A stretch of 24,500 nt of DNA from Hypsibius dujardini (taxonomy: Eukaryota; Tardigrada; Eutardigrada; Parachela; Hypsibiidae). Positions 1 to 11,400 of the stretch are shown one piece after another; the stretch's first letter is position 1, and each line of letters opens with the position of its first letter. The stretch is from contig LRSR01008027.1 of assembly GCA_001579985.1 (NCBI GenBank), forward strand, positions 1 through 24,500, given 5' to 3'. A program made the translations under genes and the position numbers. The notes under the pieces are model-generated. The model was not told where the DNA came from. It was given only the letters and a program-made list of their open reading frames with translations, and ran no database searches.

Positions 1-711
1 CCTGCCTACTCTGGCATTCTAACAGCGATGGCGTTATCTCATTCGGTTTGTACGTTCGTAAAGATATCTCGCATGGTTTATTGCTCGGATGCCTTCATTT
101 GTGAAGTTGTACCGAAAATCCTTCCACCCCCTATGCAATGTCTGATTATTGCGCGAAGGGGCGAGGATCACGTCTGGCGCGGTGTTTGGTAATACACACG
201 TGGCCAGAAGCAGATACTCGTTTATGGTCCTTACAGATCGGAACCAGGACCCCGCATCCTAAGACCAGGGGGTGGGCTAAGAGGCAACATTTTTTTTCAA
301 GGATGAACCCAAAATTCGTTCTCTCGTCTCTCATTAATCTGAAACTTCTGTGGATGTAGGAGTCTGATTTCCAGCCCCCCCCCCCCCGATTGCAAAACGA
401 GTTCAAACCATCAGTTTTTTGTCAGATTCGGACTTTTCTTAAATGTTTTGAACCTCCCATTTGTATTCATCAATAGAGAGCTTTTATTGGACCTAAAAAA
501 ACCTCAAATCTAAACAAAAAACTTTTGTTTTTGAAAATATATTGAAATCCCAGTGGGCCCACTGGAAATCAGAATGATCAGGGACAAGATGCCGAATTGT
601 AAATTCAATCGTGAAAAAATGTATTTTGTCCCTTTGTCCACCCCCTGGCTCTACCGTGAGGGGACCTGTAAGACCCTAAACGAGCCTCTGGCCACAAATG
701 ATACATGTATT

Positions 712-781
712 GCTACCCGCGTCAAGCCATTTACCTCGGTTAATGCGCACTGATCCAGCTGAATGGCTTGACTCGGGTAGC
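712..781. repeat. Small inverted-repeat (MITE-like) element A
   Basis: The arms are 712-731 (GCTACCCGCGTCAAGCCATT) and 762-781, 20 bp with one mismatch and a 30-bp loop. Outside each arm lies a GGCCAC/GTGGCC block (690-695 and 790-797). Read on the minus strand from 783, the right arm resembles the right arm of element B in CHMP5 intron 2, so the two are probably one family. Confidence 0.7.
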
Positions 782-1126
782 GCTATCTGGTGGCCACAAA
801 CACCTGGCATTTTTCGAGAACAGAATAAAAGGGATCGCTAGTTGGGTTGTTCCGTTGCCACTGTGCTTGCCCTGAACGCAAGTTCCCTGCATTCTGTAGA
901 TTATAACTAGTTAAGCTACCAGCCAACTTTTCAACCGGCTGAATACATTTGAACGCATCATCGAAGTTTCTGAATTCCCCGTAAATCTTCATCCACGTGC
1001 CCGTAAGTCGAGGTACCACAAGTCCATTTGAAACCAAATGTCCCTATAGTTTCCATATGCCGTCATATGTTATATCGGTGTACGAAATGTCACCGGATGC
1101 CATTTGTCTACAGCAGTACCATTTGT

Positions 1127-1156
1127 CGGGGTACCAAATGTCGAGGTACCAAATGT
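1127..1156. repeat. 15-bp tandem pair with GGTACCAAATGT
   Basis: CGGGGTACCAAATGT (1127-1141) is followed directly by CGAGGTACCAAATGT (1142-1156). Related pieces occur nearby: GTCGAGGTACCA at about 1006, CCAAATGTCC at about 1034, and an inverted CAGTACCATTTGTC at about 1113. The purpose is unknown. Confidence 0.6.
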
Positions 1157-1884
1157 AGGGGCGCGGATAAAAAGGCTTATCGCCTGCTCAGGCTTGAGTG
1201 GACAGTCGAAATTGATGTTAGAACCGATTGATCGAATTACACCAGCGATATGTCTGTTAATGGCTTTCCGTAGGCGCACTTCATATCTCAACCTGTAGGA
1301 GGAGACCAAGTAGCGACTTACACGAAGCGCCTTTAGTCTGTCTATAAACGTCTGAGCGTGTCAGCAAACTGGAATGTTAACGGGATGAAGTAATACTAAT
1401 GGAAATGAGATTAATATGTGGGACACAGATAACCAAATGGGTTTCTGGAGAGATGCGATGGGTTCGCTTTAAGGGAGATGACCATGATGACAGGAGTTAG
1501 AGAACGTGCTGTACTCGAAGCGAGTGCACGTCACAATCACTTAGGACGTTGAGACTAAATGGCATGCCGTATGGGACAGTGATGGATGAGGCGTCAGGCA
1601 GTGCGACCCAACCGTCACACAAATCTTAACAAAAAAAGGTGAATAAGGTCTGAAGGGCATGTGCAAAAGTGGGTTGAAGGTTAAAGCGTCATCCCACGGA
1701 AAATACCATGACTAAAAGACCGAAAAAACTGCGTTCATTATCATTCCAAGAGCTAAAGGCTGTGGCTTGCTATTCTCTTGATAGAGTTTGCGATCGTTTG
1801 ATGGGAAGGAGGGACAGAGAAAAATGGTGCCGATTCGATGCTAACGTGCGAATGTAAAAGCGCGTGGAAAAATACTAGTGTGGT

Positions 1885-1890
1885 TTTATT
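1885..1890 (-). terminator. Polyadenylation signal AATAAA overlapping the IFT172 stop codon
   Basis: On the minus strand the IFT172 stop TAA (1891-1889) is immediately part of TAATAAAA, so a canonical AATAAA occupies 1890-1885. It shares two bases with the stop codon. If used, the 3' UTR would be only about 15-30 nt. No other AATAAA was looked for exhaustively further downstream. Confidence 0.6.
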
Positions 1891-4800
1891 AGACGAACGC
1901 GTAATTAAGTTCAGTAGCTGCTCCGCACCATTTGACTAGGAACCGCCGGACGTCCTCCAGCTTTTCGTTTCGTGTGCCCTGAGCATAAAATGCAGTCGTA
2001 TATGCATTGATGTCGAGACTTTCTGCTGAAGGCTCGTGTACACGATGGAGACACAAATGGAACAAAATTTCTTACCCGCACAGTCTGCAGGAACCGGTTC
2101 AAATCTTGCTTTCTCGCCTGCCGACCGGATGTTCCGAGCTTAACTCCGTTGCTCAAGACTGGAAACCCTATTTCAACAAATCGAGACATCTACTTTAGAG
2201 AAACAAAAACCCGAGACACATGAGGGCAATACCGGGGTGTGTACTACACATAAGGGTATATGTACATACCTGTTAGAACACAGGGTGGATAGCGACCACC
2301 GGACAGAGAAATCTCGAAGACCCCGCGCTCGTCTTTTTTCAGTTCGAATTTCAGACTTTGGTTCAAGGCCGATTTCAATATCCAGTTCTTCACTGACTCG
2401 TACTCCTCCGCCTGCAAGCACAAAGATTGTTAAAAATGCTGTAAGGAATCAATATGGTGTTCTTTAAGGGGACCCGACGCTTTGTGTTAAACTGAAATTC
2501 ATGACAGTTTGCCGAACGTGTTGGCGCCAGAATAAAGGTTCGCAACTCGACCCAATATTTTCGACCAAATTAATTAATTATGGTCAATTTGCAAACTTTC
2601 GCCTTAGCTAAGTTTTTCAAAAAAGTCACATGACGTCACCAGGTCCTCTTTTCTCATGCGGACATTCTTTCAACAATTTTATTTAGACGAATTTCGTTAG
2701 ATTTACTGCGTTTCAGACAGTTTCAATTGACATGCAGATTCGTTAGACCCAACAAGCAGTTTCCGTCTAGGATGTCTAGTCGTGAGAGCGAAAGTGAAGA
2801 ACACGGCGACTCAAGTTCATCCCATCTCAAAATGAAAAACTTGCGAAGGTTTTTGGTCATTTCTATCTCGCTAGACAATGTCAACCATAACGCTGAGTTT
2901 TGTGTGTTTGAAATTTGAGTATCTATCCAAAAAGGCCGAAATTTAGTAAATCAAACGAAATTCGTCTGATAAATTGTTCAAAAGAATTTCCAAATGGTAT
3001 AAGGAGACCTGATGACCTCATGTGATGAATTTTGAAATAAAAATGCAAAAGTTTACAAACTTAAACGAATTCTGTGGAAAAACATTTTGGAAGCCGAAAA
3101 CAGCTTTTTCCTTGCTACAGAGGTCATACGCTGAATTAAATGGAACAAAAACGTCGCTGCAAAGATTCAAATTTACTGCCAATGTAAAAACGAGTTATCT
3201 TTGACTCTTTACATTTATAATTTTTGTTTTATTGTTTAATGTTTTGCTTTTGTTTATTGTTTATTGTTTATTGTTTAATGTTTTGCTTTTTTTGACACAG
3301 AATTAAATTTGATTAGATCAGCTTCACCGGAGATTCCATGGGCGGAGCTACGGGTTTTCCTGAAGTAGCAATTCCCCGTTTTTATTATGGACTGCAACTG
3401 AATTCTTGCTAACCGAAATATAATTAAAAAATAAATAATAAATAATAAATAAAATAATAAAATAACATTCTGATCGATTGATTGCCTGGTCAATTCTGAT
3501 GGGAGAGTTTGAAGATTTTATGTCCTGGATATATACCGAAACGGAATGGTCCTTGGGGATGCTGACATTCGTGGGGATATCCGAACCGGCAAATTGAGAA
3601 TAATCCACGAGGTCGATATTCTGTCGAATGATGCACTCTCTCCAGTCGAGGTAAGTGTTCATCAGCGAGTCCGCTGTGCCGGTCCAATTCAGCTGCTGCG
3701 CGGCTCTCCCTGCGTCGTAGAAGGCCTTATCGGGATTGATGACGTCAGAGTACCGTAGCAACGAGAGCAGCGCCATCCAGGCGAGTTCTTTGGTTGCGTC
3801 CTCGGTGACGAATGCGTAATGGTTGGAATAGTAGACGGCAATTTGAAGATACTTTTCGAATTCCGCCGTCACGCCGACTGAGATTTCAGCACTGTGTCGG
3901 AGCAAGTTTTCACCCTACACAAAAGTTTTCACCCTACACAAAAGTTTTCACCCTGTAAATTCATGATTGGTCATTTTCGTAATTCCAATTATTATTTCTA
4001 TGTTTTTATTTTTTATAAAGAGTATTTTAATTCAAATCAAAAGGCAGAAACTGTATGTAAAATTATATCGTATTTGATTAATGGAACTGTTATGAATTCT
4101 AATTCTAATCCTTATTTATATCTGCATTGGCTTTCTAGAAGTATATTTCATCTCAAAGTACAAATCAGAAATTTATGTAATATTGTGTTTCATTAATAAT
4201 CAGAATACAAGTTGAAGAATAACATTCCATTTCCACTTAAGAGTGGTAATCAATCAACATAATTTCTTACCACCGCGAGGATCAGTTCTCGCAGGCCGAC
4301 CCAGGTACGGAATCCCGTGGCGATATCGGGCATTGTTTTGGCCACAAATGTGCAGAAGATGTGACGGTAAATGTTAATGGTATCCTCCGTCACCGGGGCG
4401 CCGTGGTTGGTGAAGAGCTCCATGACCTTCGTGTCTTCGCCGGATTTGAGAAGGATCACACCGTAGTCGTATAGGTACTTCGCCAAGAGCTTGAGGTCCC
4501 GCAGCTCCATACAAACTTTCAGACACTTCTCCCATTCGCCGTTGCGAGCGTAGATTTCTACTGCGGATGCTCCGTCGACAGTTGACAACTGGCATAAAAA
4601 AAGTCTAATCAAGGCTGGCAGACAGTCAAATAGTCCTTCGGGCAGACAGTCAGACAAAAAGGGAGACAATCAAGCAGAGAGAGAGAGAAAACAGGCAGAC
4701 AAGCGGATAGACAGACAGGCATTCTGAGAGGTAAACAGATAGTCAGACAGACTAGCAGACAAGCAGACAGACAGACAGACAAATCAACAGCGAAGCAAAA

Positions 4801-5283
4801 GGTCTTTTACCTGTTCAACTTTTCCCTGGGTCCGTAAGAAGTCCCGATATCTTGCCTCGAGAGTCTTTGTTAGCTGGCCGTCCTGCGCGCGCATAGCTAG
4901 AGCACGAGCTTCCTCCCATTCACCATTATCCATAAAAACCTGCAGAGCCTTGTCTTGCTGACCGATCTCAGCAAATGCGGCAGCAGCTAGTGCAGGTCGA
5001 TTGAGAGTCAAGTACTTGCTAGCTACTATATCGATGAACTCTCTCGCTTCGGCGTCGCTCAGGAAGGACAATGACAACTCACGAACCCGCCCACAAACCC
5101 GAAGTTGTTGAGCTGAATCAGTCGATGATGCCTCGGCCAAATCTACAATCAGAAGAATTCAAAATGCTTTAACCAGGCTGATAGGTAGACAAGTAGGCAG
5201 TCAGGCAGCCTGTCTGGCAAGCAGACAGACTGGCAGATGCGAGACATTCAAACAGACAAACACACACACACACAAACTCATAA

Positions 5284-5332
<49 letters not shown>

Positions 5333-6139
5333 TTATCTTTTGTAATGATAGCATACATTTGAGGTACAACTGAACTGCGGCAATATAGTCGGACTTCTCC
5401 TCCCTGTTTCTCGCTTGTCGCAGTATGTTGTCTCCAGGTTTCGCCGTCCTGGTCTGTGCTCGTTCATTGCTACCAGACTCCATTTCCAATTGCCTAACCT
5501 CGGCAGGACGGAACTGCTTTGCTACTCTTAATGCATCATCAAGCATTGCATGCTCCTGTGAGGACAAGAACCTGGAGTCTGTAAGTATCAAGCAAGCAAC
5601 CCACTGTTGACAGGAGAATTTCCACGCACCTTGTACATCTTGATGACTAAATCCGGTCGGTTGATACTCATCATTTGATCTTCGGCTTCCTGGAATCGGC
5701 CGGCGTCTGCCAGGAGGCCGGCATATGACATCAGAACGTGCGGGAGTTCTTCGGGAAAGTGGAGGGTGGTGAGGCGGACAGCGTCCGGCCAGTTCCCGGC
5801 GTCAATATACCTACAAAACATGGACATCTTACAGACAGGGATGAGATCAATAAGTTTTTACACACAACCACATGAGCACCCACATCTGAACTGCTTGATC
5901 CGCTTGACCAGCGGCCAGAAACTCCTTCTCCGCATCCAGATGATGGCCCGTCTGGGCAAGCGCAACGGCTCTTTGCTTTCGAATTTCAGGTAGTAGTTCC
6001 GGTGCCGTTTCGGAAGCAACCGTATGAGCATCATCATACTCCCTGAATCAAGTAGCCTTAGTAAAACAAATTTGGACCACGAAAATCCGCTCAGACCTTT
6101 TCACCTTATCTCTGTCTAGTGTCTAGCTAACTGTCAATA

Positions 6140-6186
<47 letters not shown>

Positions 6187-6910
6187 TTGTCTGTTTGTCT
6201 GTCTGCTCGCCCATCTTTGTCCCTGCCCGTGGGCATGGTTGGGTTAAGCAGTCTCACCCAGCTCTCAAAGCCATGATAACATAGTTCCTCGCAGCGTTCA
6301 AATTCCTAAGAATGGGGATCCCGTCACGGAACCCTATCTGCGTGATCCACAAGTAGAGGATATCATCCGCCATTTCCTTGATGCTCTCTAGAGCGCATCG
6401 ATACGCGTCCGGCCATTTTTCCTCCTCCACGTACATTTGGACGGTCTCCTTGAACTTTTGAGCCCTCGCAAAGTACAGCTCGGCCTGTCGCAGGCTACCC
6501 ATCTTCCGATACGCCTGCAATAATCCAGACGGACCAGAAATCAACCATAAAACTATCTAAATTTTTTCATTCCGAATGAGCTGTGACTTGTTTAGATGCC
6601 ACACCTGAGCAACCTCAGCATAAGTGTCACCCAGTGCGTGTTCCTGATATTTCTTCACGAGGTCGATCCACCGCTGGAATTGCTGGCTGTCTCGGTACAT
6701 TCTGATTACCGTCTCAATGTCTCCAATTTGCAGCAACATCCTGACGTAAAAAAGATACATTCAGGCCAGTTCACAAGAAGTAATTTCGTTTCAGGGATTT
6801 ATGTAATTAAAGAGTCAAAACTTTTGTTGCAAAAAATGGACTCTTCTCAAATCTAAGCAAAAAAATATTAATTACCTATTTACCTATTTATTAATAAACA
6901 TTTAATTAAT

Positions 6911-6945
<35 letters not shown>

Positions 6946-7479
6946 TTTTAATACAGTTCTGGAAAAAACATCAACGTCATAAAAATTATCAAAGCTCCGG
7001 TTCCGACATAAAGTCCATCTGTTTACGTGTCCATACTTTTCAGCTTCCGCGTAGCGTTTTTCCGTGATCATCCCTTCCGCTTCCTTCCGGAAGATATTCT
7101 TAATCTCCTCCGGTTTGACGAATGTCTCGGCATACTGGTAGGCCTCTTCGATTTTCGACCGCAAAAGAAACATTTTGATGGCCTCCTTCGGCTTGCCAAT
7201 TTTCTTGTACATTTCCACGGCTTCCTGCACACAACCGGAAAGCAACAGAGAGAAGAGTTGAGCAATAATATAAACCAGATGGTAAATTAGGAAAACTTGC
7301 CGGCAGTTTGTCTCTGTCTCTAAAGTACAATGCCAAACGTTCTCCGTAATCCTTGATGACTTTGCTGTCCTCTACAACCGTGAGAATTTGCGCTGCCTTG
7401 TCAAAGTCATGGCAGTGGATGGCAGCATCCAACGCATCGGTGTTGAGGTTTGCTAGAAAGCCAAAATCAAATTCGTACA

Positions 7480-7528
<49 letters not shown>

Positions 7529-8399
7529 TAGGCAAACATACAGACAGACAAACAAACAGAGAGGCAGAGAGGCAGAGAGGCAGACACGCACACAGACACG
7601 CACAGACAGATATGATGTGGGAACGTTGTTGCACGGACATACCTTCAATAAAATGCCCGATAGCGTCTTGCCAATTGTGAATATTAACCAGGTAGCGAGC
7701 ACATTCTGCCTCTAGCGGGACGACTTGCTCGGGCTTCCTTTGTCGAGCAAATTCAATTGCTGGAAAACAAAAGAGGCCTTAATGAAATGTCACAGACAAG
7801 AACATAACATTCAAGAGACATCAATTAGCGAACCATGATCATAGCAATGTCCACTGCGGAACGCTTTCAAGGCTCCATCAACATCCCCCAACAATTCCAA
7901 AGTCCGGCCCACCATTTCATCCAGCCCACTCTCCTGCATCACTGGCAGAACCCTTTCCGCCAATCGCTTTCCTTCCTTGGTTCCCACCATGGCCGGATAC
8001 GAGACCAGCAGTTTATACCCATCCAATGGCTGAAAAGCTGTGCCGGCATAAAGCGCTGCAGCTTCCCCCAGCTGACCAGTGTGGGCCAGAATTTCACCCA
8101 ACTGGTAGATCTTGCCTTCCTTAGAGAGCTGTTGCTGGTATTTTATGATTAAGTCGGAGACGAGAGCTGGTTCGTTTTCCTCAGCGACTTTAAGGGCACG
8201 AACGTACTGACCAGCGTTACTGTACATGACGATCGCTCGCTTATGGTCTTTCTGCGCGAGAAGTATCTTTTCCGCTGAATCATAGTTGCCTTTTAGTCGC
8301 TCGAGTGTTGCCCTACAGATAAGACAGCATATTTTTCGAAATGTGTATGGCCTGCAATATATATGTCTGTCTACCTGCCTGCCTGCCTGCCTGCCTGCC

Positions 8400-8472
<73 letters not shown>

Positions 8473-11400
8473 GTTTGTCTATATGTCTGTCTGTTCGTCC
8501 GTCTGTCGTACGTCTTTCTATTTGTCTGTCTGCCTGTCTGCCTGTCTAATTGTCTTGCATACTTCACAGTGTAGTGGCCCAGAATATCATCCATACTCCG
8601 ACCATGTTCCTTTTGCAACTGCTGGATGCGGGTAGTAATGTCCCGCACGTCTTTGGCACGCGGATCCTTTGTAGTCTCAAAGGCCTTTTCCGCCAGCTGA
8701 AAGTTTTTACTGTCCAACGCCTTGTTGACCAAATTCTGCCACTGCGATTCCTTGTTAACTGCATCCCCGGCGGCAACCAAGAAGTCGAACGCCTTCTCCA
8801 GCTGCATCTTAGCGAAGTAATTTTCCAACTGCCCCGCGTCGTCCTCCAAGGTGTAGATGTTGGTCTCTGATCCGTTCTGCGTGTGGATGGTCAGTTGGCC
8901 TTTCAGGTGAGTCACCTCCGTAACTTTTCCCTGGAAGTCAAACGGCAGTTTAAATACAAAAATATAGGACACAGTTATAATGAATTGTAATAGAAAAAAC
9001 CGCAAGTAATCAACGTAAACTAAATTATGCGTGCATAACGTGTAATTGTAAGTAGAATTTGATTCAGTTTTCCATTAAGTAGTACAAAACAAAGTATAAT
9101 GAAAATTATTGTAACAACAAAATGAACTTAAATTTAAAATTAATTAACAACTAATGATTGTTAAACGTGTGAACTAATTATAAAAATGCATAAAACAATT
9201 ACATGTGTTAAAAAACTTACAATGATTGGTAACGTCTTTTCAGTCAATCCGTCCTTCCCGTCAGCGACGTTGAACCACGCCCTGATCTGCTTGCCTTCCT
9301 GTGCGACCAAAACATCCGTTCCCTCCACCAAGTCCGCAAACGTCGCCTTACCGCACAGCACCGTTTTCTCCTTAGTCGCCACATTGAACAGCAACAAGGC
9401 TAACCGAACGTCCCGCCCGACCACCATCGCACAGTCATTGTTGAAGGTGATCCAGTCCAAATCAACATCATGCCGAAACGTGGCCGTCACTTCTTGCTTC
9501 TGCAGATTGACCACTCGAAGGGCCTTCCTGCTGGGCAGACAGGCAAACATCTTCCGATCCTTGGTGAGGTGGAGGCTGAAGAGTCTCGCGTAAAAGTTTG
9601 GCGTAGCCAAGGTGTAAAGGAAGTCGCTCCGACCGAGCTCGAGGATGTGCAGGGCGTCGGCGTAGTAAACGACGCAACCGAGTCCGTTGATGTGGAAGGT
9701 GGGCTTCGGTACGTCTCGTTTCCACTCCCATGGTACCTTCAAGAGCCAACGAAAATATTTCAATTTCGCTCCAAGTTTCAGGCAAAAATTCGGACGTCGA
9801 AGTCGAAGGCACGGTAAATGGACACACAGAGTGGCTATTCATTCTCCCCCCCCCCCTTTTGGGCCCAATAGAACCTCGACTATTTTATCCCTCCCTGAAT
9901 ACATCACCAGAGGCCCAAATAGCGCCGTTCGTCGCCCACAAAGGACGAATAACGGACAGACGGACAGACGGACAGCGGACGGACAGCGGATGGACAGACG
10001 GACGGACAGACGGACAGCGGACGGACAGACGGACAGCGGACGTACAGATGGACAACATTGAAAGGGTAAAATAGGGCCACGATTATGGCCCCTGGTGATA
10101 TTGAGGGAGGGGTAAAGTAGCCAGCATTCTATTGGTCCCCATGGAGGGGTAAAATAGCCGGGTGCTATTGGGTCTCATACACTATAAAGAACGTATAAAA
10201 TATCTGTAGCTATGAACATATGAAAATTCATCGGGCAGCGTATAGATGCCGCAAGCCAAGTTGGCACGATTTTCGAGATGCCAGTTACACGTGACAATAC
10301 CTTATTCTCCAAAGTCATTTATTTATCAGAAAGTCGATGAAATTTCGCACTAGAATCGGCTTAACTTTCGATGCGTCAATAGTAGAGAGGAAAAATACGT
10401 GGGAAGAAGTTCACTGAACCATTCGAGGCGTGCAATTCAGAACGCGATCTCATCAGGCTCCCTGACATGCTATAAAACTTAAAAAATGAATATTGGTCCA
10501 AATCTCTTAAACTCTTTTTAAAAACAGTAGCTGTACTACCTCTTTATTGCTTGACGCTTTGTTGTTTATATCGGGTTTAGCCGGAGGAAACAGAAGACAC
10601 TGGCTCACTGGTGCAGTAAAGATGGCGGCCAATGATCTATTCCAAACTTCGGCGGAGCCGGCGTTTACATTTTTTTGAGCAGGCTGACTTACGGAATTGT
10701 TTGCAAGACAAAATCACACTACTCTGCGACTTAAAAATAATGTGACAACATTTTAGGGTTGATCTTGCAGATGCCAAACATAGTCAAAAAGAAATATTTT
10801 CACGTTACTACACAACTAGTTTTTTATCAACTTTCAGGGCCTGGATGCTTTTCTTCTGGCAGTGAAAAAAAACGATTACATGCCCCTGATCCTGAAGAAG
10901 TGCTTCCTTCTTGTTCGAAAATGACGTAGATAGCCACCTAGAATATGTAAGTGCACCGTGGAGGCGTGTACTGCCCGAATATCTCACCGCACATTGCGCT
11001 TACGTATGTGGATGATAAAAATGACAGATAATAAAATTATAACTAACTAGAGCCAGAACGGAGATTTTCCTTCCCGATCGAAGTGGGATTTTTTTTCTCA
11101 CAAATACCTGGCCTTATATCATGATTTTACATTAGGGTCTGGGGCTGGAAATCATATCCTCGGTTTCAGAAAAAAATAAGGAAGAAAACAGTTCTCGCAC
11201 CACTTTGTCTAATGGCCGGGGGCTAGATTGATTGAGTCATTAGTAACGTCTCCGAAGAATGCTGTCGAATTTCGACCGCCAACTGCCTGGAGCAAAATCG
11301 CTACATGAGCCGTCGGTCATTAACAAAAATTACTCTACAGCTGCAGTAATATTAATTGCACTTGGATATTTTGTCCCAGTGAACATTTTATTTATTTGCT

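Larger units (their letters stand above)
1..1888. other. Gene-poor flank 3' of IFT172
   Basis: No protein family is recognised on either strand. Short open frames exist (1-186 open at the left edge, and 783-1037 minus), but none shows family motifs or a convincing splice pattern. The stretch holds a poly-C run near 377-388, a 20-bp inverted repeat (712-781) and short GGTACC-containing tandem units (1127-1156). Confidence 0.6.

Noticed and set aside
1-186. Open plus-strand frame at the left edge
   Set aside because: It is open for about 62 codons but has no recognisable family, no clear acceptor or donor, and base composition like the surrounding non-coding DNA.
783-1037. 84-residue minus-strand open frame
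   Set aside because: It overlaps inverted-repeat element A, shows no family motif and has no supported splice partners.
3348-3536. C-terminal extension of the IFT172 exon 21 frame (VYIQDIKSSN and onward)
   Set aside because: It is read-through past the GTATAT donor at 3536. The true protein continues in exon 22 at 2411 with AEEYESVKNW, which matches the family.
5284-5330. CRISPR-like array of short repeats
   Set aside because: The repeats are pure tetranucleotides without spacers, in an intron of an animal gene.
7100-7702. 200-residue minus-strand open frame with a CLSVCLSV stretch
   Set aside because: It runs through intron 11 CTGT-type repeat, exon 12 and intron 12. The lower part is an out-of-frame shadow of exon 13.
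8313-9005. 230-residue minus-strand open frame
   Set aside because: Only 8563-8930 is a real IFT172 exon. The upstream part is intron 8 sequence and the downstream RQTDRQTD-type tail is read-through into the intron 9 CTGT microsatellite.
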